A DNA stretch of 64,000 nt, taken from Sinorhizobium fredii (GTDB lineage: Bacteria > Pseudomonadota > Alphaproteobacteria > Rhizobiales > Rhizobiaceae). Shown piece by piece: positions 46,692-59,376 of the stretch. Where the stretch lies: positions 3,657,001-3,721,000 of the forward strand of contig NZ_CP024307.1 of assembly GCF_002944405.1 (NCBI RefSeq). Direction: 5' to 3'. Under the pieces are notes generated by a model. That model saw only the letters and a program-made list of their open reading frames with translations. It made no database searches and was not told where the DNA came from. The stretch's first letter is position 1. Each line of letters begins with the position of its first letter. The position numbers were made by a program, and so were the translations under genes.

Positions 46692-48098
46692 TCACATGTG
46701 GATCGGCTTGAAGAAGGTCGAAAGCGCCGCTTCCTTCACCGCCTCCGACATGGTCGGATGGGCATGGCAGATGCGGCCGAGGTCCTCGGACGAGCCGCCG
46801 AATTCCATCAGCACGGCGATTTCGTGGATCATCTCGCCGGCGCCGAAGCCGATGATATGGCCGCCGAGGACGCGGTCCGTCTCCTTGTCCGCGAGGATCT
46901 TCACGAAACCGTCCGTCTGAAGCATGGCGCGGGCGCGGCCATTGGCGGTGAAGGGGAACTTGCCGACCTTGTAGGCGACGCCGGCGGCCTTCAGTTCCTC
47001 CTCGGTCTTGCCGACGGAGGCGACCTCCGGCTGGGTGTAGACGACGCCCGGAATGACGTCGTAGTTCACGTGACCCGCCTGACCGGCGATGATCTCCGCC
47101 ACGGCGACGCCTTCGTCCTCCGCCTTGTGGGCGAGCATCGGCCCGCGCACCACGTCGCCGATGGCGTAGACGCCGGCGATGCTCGTCTGGAAGTGATTGT
47201 CGATTTCCACCCGGCCGCGCGAGTCGAGGACGACGCCCGCCTTGGCGAGACCCATGTTCTCGGTGCAGGGCTTGCGGCCGGTCGCGACCAGCACCACCTC
47301 CGCGTCGAGCGTCGTCGCCTCGCCGCCCTTGACCGGTTCGAAGGTCACCTTCGCGCCGTTTTCCGACTTCACCACGCCGGTCACCTTGGCGCCGAGCTTG
47401 ATGTCGAGACCCTGCTTCGCCAGCATCCGCTGGAGCTGCTTGGCGACCTCGCCGTCCATGCCGCCGAGGATCGTATCGAGGAACTCGACAACGGTCACCT
47501 TGGCGCCGAGGCGCGCCCAGACCGAACCGAGCTCGAGACCGATGACGCCGCCGCCGACGACGATCATGCTCGTCGGCACCTTCTCCAGTTCGAGAGCGCC
47601 GGTCGAGGAGATGATCACCTTCTCGTCGAAAGCGACATCGACGCCGGGAATGCCGGCAACGTCCGAACCGGTGGCGATGACGATGTTCTTGGCTTCGAGG
47701 ACCTGCTCCTCGCCCTGGTCGTTGGTGACGGACACCTTGCCCTGGCCGAGTACCTTCCCGGTGCCCTGGAAGCCGTCGATCTTGTTCTTCTTGAAGAGGA
47801 AGGAGACGCCGTCGACATTCGCCTTAACGGTCGCGTCCTTGTGGGCGAGCATCTTCTGCAGATTGAGCTTCGGGCTTGCGACCTCGACGCCGAGCGCATC
47901 GAGGCCATGCGCGGCGTGGTGGAACATCTCGGAAGCATGCAGCAGCGCCTTGGAAGGAATGCAGCCGACATTGAGGCAGGTGCCGCCATAGGTGCTGCGC
48001 TTCTCGACCACGGCCACCTTCATGCCCAGTTGCGCCGCCTTGATGGCGCAGACATAGCCGCCGGGACCGCTACCGATAACGATGAGATCATAAGCCAT
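46692..48098 (-). CDS. lpdA: Dihydrolipoamide dehydrogenase (E3)
   Basis: A 468-residue flavoprotein disulfide reductase. FAD motif [19 protein letters not shown], redox disulfide Cys41/Cys46 in [16 protein letters not shown] motif [15 protein letters not shown], and the C-terminal His-Glu region [10 protein letters not shown]. It reoxidises lipoamide on SucB, so it is the E3 of 2-oxoglutarate dehydrogenase. It closes the mdh-sucCDAB cluster, as in S. meliloti (lpdA2). Confidence 0.97.
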   Translation of the reverse strand: MAYDLIVIGSGPGGYVCAIKAAQLGMKVAVVEKRSTYGGTCLNVGCIPSKALLHASEMFHHAAHGLDALGVEVASPKLNLQKMLAHKDATVKANVDGVSFLFKKNKIDGFQGTGKVLGQGKVSVTNDQGEEQVLEAKNIVIATGSDVAGIPGVDVAFDEKVIISSTGALELEKVPTSMIVVGGGVIGLELGSVWARLGAKVTVVEFLDTILGGMDGEVAKQLQRMLAKQGLDIKLGAKVTGVVKSENGAKVTFEPVKGGEATTLDAEVVLVATGRKPCTENMGLAKAGVVLDSRGRVEIDNHFQTSIAGVYAIGDVVRGPMLAHKAEDEGVAVAEIIAGQAGHVNYDVIPGVVYTQPEVASVGKTEEELKAAGVAYKVGKFPFTANGRARAMLQTDGFVKILADKETDRVLGGHIIGFGAGEMIHEIAVLMEFGGSSEDLGRICHAHPTMSEAVKEAALSTFFKPIHM

Positions 48099-48137
48099 TT
48101 GATAATCCTTCTGGGAGGGTCGTCGTTGAAAGGACGG

Positions 48138-48899
48138 TCATCGCCCGCCGCTGACATTGAGAATGGCTCCGGTCACATAAGTCGCCTTATCCGACAGGAG
48201 ATAGAGAATCGCGTCGGCCACCTCGCCGGCCGTGCCGGAACGCTGCATCGGGATCGACGGCGCCATGTCGCGGGCGCGATCGGGCAGGCCGCCGGACGCA
48301 TGGATATCCGTATCGATGATGCCGGGGCGGACCGCGTTCACGCGAACACCCTCGGACGCCACTTCGCGCGCGAGGCCGATAGTGAAGCTGTCGACCGCGC
48401 CTTTCGCGGCGGCATAGTCGACATATTGACCCGGCGCGCCCAGCACGGCCGCGGCGGAGGAAAGGTTGACGATCGCGCCGCCCTTGCCGCTATGACGCGT
48501 CGACATCCGGAGCACGGCCTCCGCCGCGCAGCGAATGGTGCCGGTCACATTGACACGGAACATCCGCTCCAGCCGTTCGGGCGAGACCTCGTCGATCCGC
48601 TGCGGCGGGCCGATGATGCCGGCATTGTTGACGAGCCCGTCGAGCCGGCCGAAGGCCGCGTCGACCGCCGCAAAGATCGCCTTTATGCCGTCCTCGGAAC
48701 CGACATCGCCGTGGACGGCGACCGCCGAGCCGCCGGCAGCGGCAATTTTTGCCACGACATTCTCGGCGGCCAGCCGGTTTGAGGCATAGTTGACGGCCAC
48801 CCGCCAGCCTTCAGACGCCGCGGCGAGGCAGACGGCGGCGCCGATGCCGCGGCTGCCGCCGGTGACGAGAAGGACGCGGCCGCCACTCACGCGGCGCAT
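48138..48899 (-). CDS. SDR-family oxidoreductase in the suc-lpd cluster
   Basis: A 253-residue classical SDR: VTGGSRGIG near the start, NNAG, Ser-Tyr-Lys triad (NLSSAAAVLGAPGQYVDYAAAKGA) and the ending TYVTGAILNVSGG. The frame is open well upstream, but the ATG at 48899 gives the usual length; it overlaps the end of the preceding hypothetical gene by 13 bp, so translation may be coupled. Substrate unknown. Conserved placement between sucB and lpdA in Sinorhizobium suggests a role tied to central metabolism. Confidence 0.85.
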   Translation of the reverse strand: MRRVSGGRVLLVTGGSRGIGAAVCLAAASEGWRVAVNYASNRLAAENVVAKIAAAGGSAVAVHGDVGSEDGIKAIFAAVDAAFGRLDGLVNNAGIIGPPQRIDEVSPERLERMFRVNVTGTIRCAAEAVLRMSTRHSGKGGAIVNLSSAAAVLGAPGQYVDYAAAKGAVDSFTIGLAREVASEGVRVNAVRPGIIDTDIHASGGLPDRARDMAPSIPMQRSGTAGEVADAILYLLSDKATYVTGAILNVSGGR

Positions 48900-49390
48900 C
48901 CCTTGAAGTCGAAGATATCGGAACTGTCCGACGAGGCCTTGCCTTCGCCCCAGGCGCTCGATTGGCGCAGCGACGGGCCGAAATTCGGAAGCAGTATCTG
49001 CCGCGCCGCCGGCGCGTCTTCGGGTTGAAGCAATCCGATCGAGCCGGCGCTGTCGACGGCATAGATCGGACCCTGCCAGACGGTGCAGGCCGCAAGGTCG
49101 GCGCCGGTCACGTCCCCGGTAGGGCAATTGTTCATGACGATGCCGTTCGGGCGTTCCGGTTCGCCCGAGGGCAAGACGACGCCGTCGAGCGTCAGCCCGG
49201 TGCCCTCGACGCGGATCTTGAAGTGATTGCTGGTGACCGCTGCTTCCGATCCGACCGGCTCGAAACGCAGTTCATAGCCACCGGCCGGGTCGGCGTAGAT
49301 CGCCCGGGCCTGCTTGCAATCCGCGGCAAGCACAGGAAGGGCGGCCAGCGCCAGCGCGACGAAAGCGAAGATGGCTGGCCCGCCGGGCAT
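48887..49390 (-). CDS. Hypothetical exported protein in the suc-lpd cluster
   Basis: A 167-residue protein with a clear Sec signal peptide (PAIFAFVALALAALPVLAA, cleavage near residue 23). The mature part begins with a Cys and has four cysteines in all, the last two being in ACTVWQGP and the C-terminal KGCAA, which could form disulfides in the periplasm. I do not recognise the family. It starts 1 bp after the LysE-family gene and overlaps the SDR gene downstream. Confidence 0.75.
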   Translation of the reverse strand: MPGGPAIFAFVALALAALPVLAADCKQARAIYADPAGGYELRFEPVGSEAAVTSNHFKIRVEGTGLTLDGVVLPSGEPERPNGIVMNNCPTGDVTGADLAACTVWQGPIYAVDSAGSIGLLQPEDAPAARQILLPNFGPSLRQSSAWGEGKASSDSSDIFDFKGCAA

Positions 49391-49391
49391 C

Positions 49392-50033
49392 TCAGGCAGC
49401 CTTTCCGGTCGCGAGCTTCAGGCCGAGCGCAATGAAGACCATGCCGCTTGCCCGGTCGATCCACTTGCTTACCCGTGTGAAGGCGGCGCGCATCCTTGGC
49501 GTTGTCATGAACAGGCTGACGCCGACGAACCAGAGGATTAGAGCGCTCGCCATGACAAGGCCGTAGCCGAATTTCACGACCATCGGCGTATGCGCGCCGA
49601 CGACCGTCGAGAAGATAGACAGGAAGAAGAAAACAGCCTTGGGGTTGAGCGCATTGGCGGCAAAGCCGAGGCCGAAGGCCTTCAGCGCCGACTGGCCCCT
49701 GCGCGCTCCGGCATCCTCGCCCGGCTCCGCGTCGATCTCGGTCTGCCCGGCCCGAAGCGCCTTGACGCCGATATAGATCAGGTAAGCGACGCCGCACCAT
49801 TTGACGATATTGAAGAGATAGATCGAGTGCGAAATGATCAGCCCCAGGCCGAGTACGGTGTAGCTGATATGAAACATCAGCGACGCGCCGATGCCGAAGG
49901 AGGTGATGATCGCTGCCCGGCGTCCGTTGACCAGTGACTGGCGGATGACCATGGCAAGATCGGCGCCGGGCGATACGATGGCAAAGACAAAGATCGCCAT
50001 CAGCGAAGCAAGTTCGATCAGGTAAGCGCTCAT
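49392..50033 (-). CDS. LysE/RhtB-family amino-acid exporter
   Basis: A 213-residue membrane protein with about six hydrophobic segments and the LysE/RhtB pattern SPGADLAMVIRQSLVNGRRAAIITSFGIGAS near the N terminus. It probably exports an amino acid such as homoserine, threonine or lysine; the substrate is unknown. The ATG at 50033 is chosen over an upstream in-frame start because it gives the standard short N terminus. Confidence 0.87.
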   Translation of the reverse strand: MSAYLIELASLMAIFVFAIVSPGADLAMVIRQSLVNGRRAAIITSFGIGASLMFHISYTVLGLGLIISHSIYLFNIVKWCGVAYLIYIGVKALRAGQTEIDAEPGEDAGARRGQSALKAFGLGFAANALNPKAVFFFLSIFSTVVGAHTPMVVKFGYGLVMASALILWFVGVSLFMTTPRMRAAFTRVSKWIDRASGMVFIALGLKLATGKAA

Positions 50034-50164
50034 GATTGTCACCGGTCGTTGAAGTTCAGGATGGAGCCGGGCGAGCCTGAATGCGCGCATAGCGTGCTTT
50101 GCTGGAGCCTAGCCCCCTGCCTCATCGCTGTCGAGCGGCCGCGTCGACGGCTGCGCGCGGCGAG

Positions 50165-50189
50165 AAGGAAACGGGGGCTCGCGCCCCCG
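50165..50189 (-). terminator. Probable terminator or attenuator after sucB
   Basis: On the minus strand a stem CGGGGGC/GCCCCCG with a 4-base loop is followed by TTTCCTTCT. It lies 7 bp past the sucB stop, between sucB and the LysE gene, so it could cut expression of the downstream genes including lpdA. Confidence 0.6.
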
Positions 50190-50195
50190 CTTTCA

Positions 50196-51437
50196 TTAGA
50201 GGTCGAGCACCAGGCGCTCCGGATCCTCAAGGCTTTCCTTGACGCGCACCAGGAAGGTCACGGCTTCCTTGCCGTCGACGATGCGGTGGTCATAAGAGAG
50301 CGCCAGATACATCATCGGACGGATGACGACCTGACCGCCGATCGCGACCGGCCGGTCCTGAATCTTGTGCATGCCGAGGATGCCCGACTGCGGTGCGTTG
50401 AGGATCGGCGAGGACATCAGCGAACCGTAGACGCCGCCATTGGAGATGGTGAAGGTGCCGCCCTGCATGTCAGCCATCGACAGCGTTCCGTCGCGTGCCG
50501 CCTTGCCGAGACGGCCGATGTCCTTCTCGATCTCGGCGATCGACATCTGGTCGGCATCGCGCACAATCGGCACCACCAGACCCTTGTCGGTGCCGACGGC
50601 AACGCCGATGTGGCAGTAGTTCTTGTAGATGATGTCGGTGCCGTCGATCTCTGCGTTGACAGCCGGCAACTCCTTGAGCGCGTGGGTGACGGCCTTGGTG
50701 AAGAAGCCCATGAAGCCGAGCTTCACGCCATGCTTCTTCTCGAAGATATCCTTGTACTTGTTGCGCAGGGTCATGACCGCGCTCATGTCCACCTCGTTAT
50801 AGGTGGTGAGCATCGCGGCGGTGTTCTGCGCGTCCTTCAAGCGCCGGGCGATCGTCTGGCGCAGGCGGGTCATCTTGACGCGCTCTTCGCGGACAGCATC
50901 TTCGGCGGGCGCCGGGCCACGCGCCTGGACCTTGGCCGGTTCAGCGGCGGGCGCCGAAATCCCCTTGGCGACGGCGGCGAGCACATCACCCTTCAGCACC
51001 TGTCCGCGCTTGCCCGAGCCGTCGATCTGGTCGGCGGAGAGGTTGTTTTCAGCGATGAGCTTGGCGGCCGACGGAGCAGCCGGCATCGAGGATTGCGCCT
51101 GCGGTGCGGCAGCGGCAGACTGTGCAGGCGGAGCGGCAGCGGCGGCTGCAGGCTCCGGCTTCTTTTCGGCTGCGGCCGGGGCGGCTGCAGCGGCACCGGC
51201 GCCTTCGGCGATCTGGCCGAGCAGCGCGCCGAGGCCGACGGTCTCACCAGCCTGCGCGACGATTTCCGAAAGCGTACCGGCGGCCGGGGCCGGCACTTCG
51301 ATCGTCACCTTGTCGGTCTCAAGCTCGAGGATCGGCTCGTCGGCTTTGATCGCATCGCCGACCTTCTTGAACCAGGTCCCGACGGTCGCTTCGCTGACGG
51401 ATTCGCCGAGGGTAGGAACGCGGATTTCTGTTGCCAT
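50196..51437 (-). CDS. sucB: 2-oxoglutarate dehydrogenase E2 (dihydrolipoamide succinyltransferase)
   Basis: A 413-residue E2 enzyme: lipoyl domain with the lipoylated Lys43 in [11 protein letters not shown], an Ala/Pro-rich linker, a short E3-binding domain (about 115-150), and the catalytic acyltransferase domain ending [17 protein letters not shown] with the active-site His. It forms the core of the 2-oxoglutarate dehydrogenase complex. It follows sucA by 61 bp. Confidence 0.97.
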   Translation of the reverse strand: MATEIRVPTLGESVSEATVGTWFKKVGDAIKADEPILELETDKVTIEVPAPAAGTLSEIVAQAGETVGLGALLGQIAEGAGAAAAAPAAAEKKPEPAAAAAAPPAQSAAAAPQAQSSMPAAPSAAKLIAENNLSADQIDGSGKRGQVLKGDVLAAVAKGISAPAAEPAKVQARGPAPAEDAVREERVKMTRLRQTIARRLKDAQNTAAMLTTYNEVDMSAVMTLRNKYKDIFEKKHGVKLGFMGFFTKAVTHALKELPAVNAEIDGTDIIYKNYCHIGVAVGTDKGLVVPIVRDADQMSIAEIEKDIGRLGKAARDGTLSMADMQGGTFTISNGGVYGSLMSSPILNAPQSGILGMHKIQDRPVAIGGQVVIRPMMYLALSYDHRIVDGKEAVTFLVRVKESLEDPERLVLDL

Positions 51438-51498
51438 GATTTTTGTTCCGTTGATCAGATATCTGTTTCTGTCGATTGGCAGACCGTGGAGGGCTTAA

Positions 51499-54495
51499 TC
51501 AGCCCCCCAGCGCGTCCTCAAGGAAGGCGGCCAGCTGCGCCAGGTGCTTGGACATCAAGCCGGTTGCCGGCGAAGCGGCGGCCGGACGGCCGGTGTAGCG
51601 CACCCGCTGATACTTGGCGTCGATATGGGCAAGGACCCATTCGAGATAGGGGTCGATGAACGACCAGGCGCCCATGTTCTTCGGCTCTTCCTGGCACCAG
51701 ACCATCTCCGCATGGCGGAAGCGGCTGAGTTCGTTGATGAGCGCTTTCGCCGGGAACGGATAGAGCTGCTCGACGCGCAGCAGATAGATGTCGTCGATGC
51801 CGCGCTTTTCGCGTTCCTCCAGAAGGTCGTAATAGACCTTGCCCGTGCACAGAACGACGCGGCGGATCTTCGAGTCCTTCTGCAGCTTGATAGGGCCGTC
51901 CTTGATGACTTCCGCATCGTCCCATAGCAGGCGGTGGAAGGAGCTCTCGCCGGCCATCTCGGACAGGCTGGAGATTGCCCGCTTGTGGCGCAGCAGCGAC
52001 TTCGGCGTCATCAGGACCAGCGGCTTGCGGAAATCGCGCTTCACCTGGCGGCGCAGGATGTGGAAGTAGTTCGCCGGGGTGGTCACGTTGGCGACCTGCA
52101 TGTTGTCTTCCGCGCAGAGCTGCAGGAAGCGCTCGAGGCGGGCCGAGGAGTGTTCCGGCCCCTGGCCTTCATAGCCGTGCGGCAGCAGGCAGACGAGGCC
52201 CGACATGCGCAGCCACTTGCGTTCGCCGGACGAGACGAACTGGTCGAAGACCACCTGCGCGCCGTTGGCGAAGTCGCCGAACTGGGCTTCCCAGAGCGTC
52301 AGCGCGTTGGGACGGGCGAGCGAATAGCCGTATTCGAAGCCGAGCACCGCCTCTTCGGAGAGCATCGAGTTGATGACCTCGTAGCGCGCCTGGCTCGGCG
52401 ACAGATTGGCGAGCGGAATGTAGCGCTCTTCGGTCTCCTGGTCGTAGAGGACCGAATGGCGCTGCGAGAAGGTGCCGCGCTCGCAGTCCTGGCCCGATAG
52501 GCGGATCTTCGTACCCTCGGTGACGAGCGTCCCGAAGGCGAGCGCCTCGGCCATCGCCCAGTCGACACCCTCGCCGGTCTGGATCATGTTGGCGCGGTTT
52601 TCCATGAAGCGCTGGATGGTGCGATGCGCGTTGAACCCGGCCGGGATCTCGGAGAGCTTGCGGCCGATTTCCTTGAGCTGCTTCATCGGCACCGAGGTCC
52701 GGCCACGGCGCTGCTCATCCTGGTTGTCGGCGGTGCGCAGGCCCGACCATAAACCGTCGAGCCAGTCGGCCTTGTTCGGCTTGTAGGACTGGCCGGCCTC
52801 GAACTCCTGCTCGAGATGGGCGCGCCAGTCGGCCTTCATCTTCTCGACTTCGCCCTCGGTGATGATGCCCTGGGCGATCAGTCGCTCCGAATAGAGCTGG
52901 ACGACAGTCTTGTGGGCGCGGATCGCCTTGTACATCCTCGGCTGCGTGAACGCCGGCTCGTCGCCCTCGTTGTGGCCGAAGCGGCGGTAGCAGAACATGT
53001 CGACCACCACCGGCTTGTGGAACTTCATCCGGAACTCGGTCGCCACCTTGGCGCCGTAGACGACGGCTTCCGGATCGTCGCCGTTGACGTGGAAGATCGG
53101 CGCCTCAATCATCTTCGCGACGTCCGACGGATAGGGCGAGGACCGCGAGAAGGCCGGGTTGGTGGTGAAGCCGATCTGGTTGTTGATGATGAAGTGGACG
53201 GTGCCGGCGACGCGATGGCCGCGCAGGCCGGAGAGCCCGAGGATTTCGGCAACCACGCCCTGTCCGGCGAAGGCTGCATCGCCGTGGAGCAGCAGCGGCA
53301 TCACCTTGACGCGCTCGCGCAGCGGAATGATATCGCCCTCAAAGACGGTTGCCATCTGGTCCTGCTTGGCGCGCGCCTTGCCCATGACCACCGGGTTGAC
53401 GATTTCGAGATGCGACGGGTTCGCCGTCAGAGACAGGTGCACCTTGTTGCCGTCGAACTCGCGGTCGGACGAAGCGCCGAGGTGATACTTGACGTCACCG
53501 GAGCCTTCCACGTCGTCGGGCGCATAGGAGCCGCCCTTGAACTCGTGGAAGATGGCGCGATGCGGCTTGGCCATGACCTGCGAGAGGACGTTCAGGCGGC
53601 CCCGATGGGCCATGCCGAGAACGATTTCCTTGAGGCCGAGCTGCCCGCCGCGCTTGATGATCTGTTCGAGCGCCGGGATCAGCGATTCACCGCCGTCGAC
53701 GCCGAAGCGCTTGGTGCCCTTGTACTTGACGTCGATGAACTGCTCGAAGCCTTCCGCTTCGATGAGCTTCTGCAGGATCGCCCGCTTGCCCTCGGGCGTA
53801 AACTCGACGCCCTTGTCCGGTCCCTCGATCCGCTCCTGGATCCAGGCCTTCTCCTCGGGGTTGGACATGTGCATGAATTCGACGCCGATCGTCGAGCAAT
53901 AGGTCCGCTCGAGGATCTCGACCATTTCGCGGATGGACGCGTATTCGAGGCCGAGCACGTTGTCGATGAAGATCTTGCGGTCGAGGTCCTTCTCGTCGAA
54001 ACCGTAGTTCGACGGCGAAAGCTCGTTGTAGTCCTCGACCGGGGCGGCAAGGCCGAGCGGGTCGAGCTTGGCATGCAGGTGGCCGCGGGCGCGATAGGCG
54101 CGGATCATCATGATGGCGCGAACGGAATCGCGCGTCGCCTGATGGATGTCGGCAGCGCTGGCGAGGGTACCGGTCGCTGCGGCGGCTTCTTCAGCCTTCG
54201 CCTTGACCTTCTTCTCGATAGCCTTCTCGACCGTGCCCCAGTCGCCGTCGAGCGCCGAGACGAGTTCGCCATTCGCGGTGATCGGCCAGTTCTTCTTCTT
54301 CCAGGAGGCGCCCTTGGCTGCCTTCACGACGTCTTCGGGCCGGTCGGCGAGCGCCTTGAAGAAGGCCTGCCATTCAGCCGACACGGACGCGGGGTCCGCT
54401 TCGTAGCGCGCATGGAGCTGCTCGATATAGGCGGCATTGGCGCCGTCCAGAAACGAAGTGAGCTGGAATTGCTCGTTGGCCTCTTGCCTTGTCAT
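51499..54495 (-). CDS. sucA: 2-oxoglutarate dehydrogenase E1
   Basis: A 998-residue thiamine-diphosphate E1 enzyme that decarboxylates 2-oxoglutarate. Landmarks: the N-terminal SFLDGANAAYIEQLHARYE, the Mg-ThDP region with GDAAFAGQGVVAE, HINGDDP-like (here HVNGDDPEAV) and C-terminal LMTPKSLLRHKRAISSL. The ATG at 54495 gives the usual N terminus; a longer in-frame start exists upstream. It lies about 240 bp after sucD, a gap that contains a CCCGGG-armed hairpin near 54692-54720. Confidence 0.96.
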   Translation of the reverse strand: MTRQEANEQFQLTSFLDGANAAYIEQLHARYEADPASVSAEWQAFFKALADRPEDVVKAAKGASWKKKNWPITANGELVSALDGDWGTVEKAIEKKVKAKAEEAAAATGTLASAADIHQATRDSVRAIMMIRAYRARGHLHAKLDPLGLAAPVEDYNELSPSNYGFDEKDLDRKIFIDNVLGLEYASIREMVEILERTYCSTIGVEFMHMSNPEEKAWIQERIEGPDKGVEFTPEGKRAILQKLIEAEGFEQFIDVKYKGTKRFGVDGGESLIPALEQIIKRGGQLGLKEIVLGMAHRGRLNVLSQVMAKPHRAIFHEFKGGSYAPDDVEGSGDVKYHLGASSDREFDGNKVHLSLTANPSHLEIVNPVVMGKARAKQDQMATVFEGDIIPLRERVKVMPLLLHGDAAFAGQGVVAEILGLSGLRGHRVAGTVHFIINNQIGFTTNPAFSRSSPYPSDVAKMIEAPIFHVNGDDPEAVVYGAKVATEFRMKFHKPVVVDMFCYRRFGHNEGDEPAFTQPRMYKAIRAHKTVVQLYSERLIAQGIITEGEVEKMKADWRAHLEQEFEAGQSYKPNKADWLDGLWSGLRTADNQDEQRRGRTSVPMKQLKEIGRKLSEIPAGFNAHRTIQRFMENRANMIQTGEGVDWAMAEALAFGTLVTEGTKIRLSGQDCERGTFSQRHSVLYDQETEERYIPLANLSPSQARYEVINSMLSEEAVLGFEYGYSLARPNALTLWEAQFGDFANGAQVVFDQFVSSGERKWLRMSGLVCLLPHGYEGQGPEHSSARLERFLQLCAEDNMQVANVTTPANYFHILRRQVKRDFRKPLVLMTPKSLLRHKRAISSLSEMAGESSFHRLLWDDAEVIKDGPIKLQKDSKIRRVVLCTGKVYYDLLEEREKRGIDDIYLLRVEQLYPFPAKALINELSRFRHAEMVWCQEEPKNMGAWSFIDPYLEWVLAHIDAKYQRVRYTGRPAAASPATGLMSKHLAQLAAFLEDALGG

Positions 54496-54734
54496 GGTCT
54501 CACGCGGACTGTTCTGTCCGCCTCCTGACTGAGTTGGGTTGCCGGGTATCCCGGTCATTCATGTTCGTTCGGCGCGCCTGGCGCCCTTTCCTACGGCGCC
54601 GCACATCGGAAGGACGCGCCCGAACCACCGTGGCATTTCGTTACCGCATGTCCTGATCTTCAATCAGCCAAGGAAACACGCGGGCCGCAGGCTGCCCGGG
54701 CCGAATCGCCCCGACCCGGGCAGAAGTCTTCCGA

Positions 54735-55637
54735 TCAGCCCTTGAGGACTTCGACCAGCGTCTTGCCGAGACGGGCCGGCGACGGCGACACGCGGATGCC
54801 TGCCTGCTCCATCGCAGCGATCTTGGATTCCGCATCGCCCTTGCCGCCGGAAACGACGGCGCCGGCGTGGCCCATGGTACGGCCCTTCGGCGCGGTACGG
54901 CCCGCGATGAAGCCGGCCATCGGCTTCTTGCGGCCCTTTTTGGCCTCGTCGATGAGGAACTGCGCGGCATCCTCTTCGGCCGAGCCGCCGATTTCGCCGA
55001 TCATGATGATCGAGGTCGTGGCTTCGTCCGCCAGGAACATCTCGAGCACGTCGATGAACTCCGTGCCCTTGACCGGGTCGCCGCCGATGCCGACGGCCGT
55101 CGTCTGGCCGAGGCTCTCGTTGGAGGTCTGGAACACGGCTTCATAGGTCAGCGTGCCGGAGCGCGAGACGATGCCGACCGAGCCCTTGCGGAAGATCGAG
55201 CCCGGCATGATGCCGATCTTGCATTCTTCCGGCGTCAGGATGCCGGGGCAGTTCGGGCCGAGCAGGCGCGACTTGGAGCGGTCGAGGCGAGCCTTGACGC
55301 GCACCATGTCGGCAACCGGGATGCCCTCGGTAATGCAGGTGATGAACGGGATTTCCGCATCAATCGCCTCGATGATCGCGTCCGCAGCGCCTGCCGGCGG
55401 AACATAGATCACGGATGCGTCCGCACCGGTCTTTTCACGGCCTTCGGCAACCGAGGTGAAGATCGGCAGGGTTTCGCCCTTGGAGCCGGTCCAGGTTTCG
55501 CCGCCCTTCTTCGGGTGAATCCCGCCGACCATCTGCGTGCCGTAATAGGCAAGCGCCTGTTCGGTATGGAAGGTGCCGGTCTTGCCGGTCAGGCCCTGAA
55601 CGAGGACCTTGGTGTTCTTATTGACGAGAATCGACAT
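54735..55637 (-). CDS. sucD: Succinyl-CoA synthetase alpha subunit
   Basis: A 300-residue subunit. It has the CoA-binding Rossmann domain ([23 protein letters not shown] start, here [21 protein letters not shown]), [10 protein letters not shown] and the phospho-histidine in [18 protein letters not shown]. Reaction: succinyl-CoA to succinate with ATP or GTP formation. It starts 17 bp after sucC. Confidence 0.97.
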   Translation of the reverse strand: MSILVNKNTKVLVQGLTGKTGTFHTEQALAYYGTQMVGGIHPKKGGETWTGSKGETLPIFTSVAEGREKTGADASVIYVPPAGAADAIIEAIDAEIPFITCITEGIPVADMVRVKARLDRSKSRLLGPNCPGILTPEECKIGIMPGSIFRKGSVGIVSRSGTLTYEAVFQTSNESLGQTTAVGIGGDPVKGTEFIDVLEMFLADEATTSIIMIGEIGGSAEEDAAQFLIDEAKKGRKKPMAGFIAGRTAPKGRTMGHAGAVVSGGKGDAESKIAAMEQAGIRVSPSPARLGKTLVEVLKG

Positions 55638-55654
55638 GAGGTCTGGTCCTTCAG

Positions 55655-56848
<1,194 letters not shown>

Positions 56849-56961
56849 GGTTGTTTTCCTGTCTGGGAGCATTGTGCGGGCAGGTGGGGCACCTACGCAC
56901 CAATGCGGCAAAAACAAAGAGGAGGCCGAGCGGATCTGGATGTCCGCCCGACGTGAGGCGA

Positions 56962-58020
<1,059 letters not shown>

Positions 58021-58024
58021 TCAA

Positions 58025-58052
58025 TCCATAGTTTCTGATAGAGCAAATTCAA
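58025..58052 (-). promoter_or_regulatory. Candidate promoter of the mdh-suc operon
   Basis: On the minus strand TTGAAT and TATGGA are separated by 16 bp, within an unusually AT-rich stretch (about 58005-58090) of this high-GC window, about 100 bp before the mdh start. Confidence 0.35.
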
Positions 58053-58106
58053 TCGGTTAGATCAAAAAATTCTTACGTAAAGGTAAGATTGTCAGTCATC
58101 GTTACG

Positions 58107-59261
58107 TCATGGAAAGGCCGTGTTTTCAGTATGTTGCGCGGCATATTCCTCGCTTTGCATCTCGATCAGACGGGAAACCGTCCGGTCGAATTCGAAGCCT
58201 TCAATGCCCTTCTTGGCGATCAGCAGCCGTTCCGGTTCGGCAGCGGCGGAGGCGAAGAGACGGGCGCCCTGGTCGTAGAGCGCGTCGACGAGCATGATGA
58301 AGCGCTTCGTCTCGTTGCGCATATGCGGCCCGAGATGCGGAACGTGGTCGAGGAAGATCGTCCTGTAGTGCGAGAGGATGGCAAGATAGTCGGCCGCGCC
58401 GAGCGGCTGGGCGCAGAGATCGGCAAAGGTGAAGCGGGCACAGTCGCCGACCGCATCCGGCACGCGGATCTTCCGCCCCTTCCGGCCGATCTCCGCCGGC
58501 CCGGCGGGCGCGCCGTTGGTCGCCACATACCAGGCGCGATCCATCGCGGCTTCCGCTTCCGGTCCGAGCGGCGACAGCCAGACGGGATTTCCGTCCGTCT
58601 TGCGCAGGCGATAGTCGGTGTCCGTGTCGAGCGAAATGAGTTCCGCATGGGCCTTCAGGAGATCGATGAAAGGCAGAAACAGCCCGCGGTTGAGCCCCTC
58701 GCGATAAAGCTCGGAAGGCTCCACGTTCGAGGTCGCGACGAGCACGCAGCCCTTTGCGAAGAGTTCGCCGAAGAGGCGTCCGAGGATCATCGCATCGGCA
58801 ATGTCGGTCACCGAGAATTCGTCGAAACACAGGAGCCGCGCCTCGGCAAAGAGCTCGGAAGCGACCGGCGGGATCGGATCGGCCTGCTTGGTCTCGCCGT
58901 TCTTCAGCCTCTGCCGGTGCTTGTAGATGCGCTCGTGCACATCCGCCATGAACTCGTGGAAATGGGCGCGCCGCTTGCGCTGTATCGGCACCGCGTCGAA
59001 GAACATGTCCATCAGCATGGTCTTGCCGCGGCCGACGCCGCCATGGATGTAGAGACCCTTGACAGGCGCCTGGTCCTTCTTGCGGGCCGCGAACAGCCAG
59101 CCGAGCGCGTTCGCCTTGCGCGACGGCCGGCTGGCCATGAGCTCCGCGGTCAGATGGTCGAGCCGTCTTGCGATTGCAAATTGCGCCGGGTCACGCTGCC
59201 GCTCTCCGCCCGCAACGAGCGCTTCGAGTCTGTGGAGAATACTGTCGTCAGGATTGAGCAC
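58107..59261 (-). CDS. zapE: ZapE (AFG1-like) cell-division ATPase
   Basis: A 384-residue AFG1/ZapE-type P-loop ATPase with Walker A GGVGRGKT (74-81), Walker B LLCFDEFSVTDIADAM and sensor-region ATSNVEPSELYREGLNR, which is characteristic of the family. ZapE binds FtsZ and is linked to late division in E. coli; mitochondrial AFG1 acts in respiratory complex turnover. The start is GTG at 59261 behind an AGGTG site. It lies upstream of the mdh operon on the same strand. Confidence 0.95.
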   Translation of the reverse strand: MLNPDDSILHRLEALVAGGERQRDPAQFAIARRLDHLTAELMASRPSRKANALGWLFAARKKDQAPVKGLYIHGGVGRGKTMLMDMFFDAVPIQRKRRAHFHEFMADVHERIYKHRQRLKNGETKQADPIPPVASELFAEARLLCFDEFSVTDIADAMILGRLFGELFAKGCVLVATSNVEPSELYREGLNRGLFLPFIDLLKAHAELISLDTDTDYRLRKTDGNPVWLSPLGPEAEAAMDRAWYVATNGAPAGPAEIGRKGRKIRVPDAVGDCARFTFADLCAQPLGAADYLAILSHYRTIFLDHVPHLGPHMRNETKRFIMLVDALYDQGARLFASAAAEPERLLIAKKGIEGFEFDRTVSRLIEMQSEEYAAQHTENTAFP

Positions 59262-59349
59262 GGTGCACCTGGATAGACCAGGGGCTGTTTTGGGAGGTGA
59301 GACTTAAGGCTGCAGGCGGAAGCCCCACCCCGACGACAGGCCGTCTCGA

Positions 59350-59367
59350 GGTCCGGAAAGCCGGACC
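59350..59367 (-). terminator. Hairpin between the lipoprotein gene and zapE
   Basis: 7-bp stem GGTCCGG/CCGGACC with an AAAG loop, 10 bp beyond the lipoprotein stop. No T-run. Confidence 0.35.
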
Positions 59368-59376
59368 GAGAATAGG

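Noticed and set aside
52816..54528. Antisense frame opposite sucA (570 codons)
   Set aside because: Shadow of sucA; no motifs or start signals.
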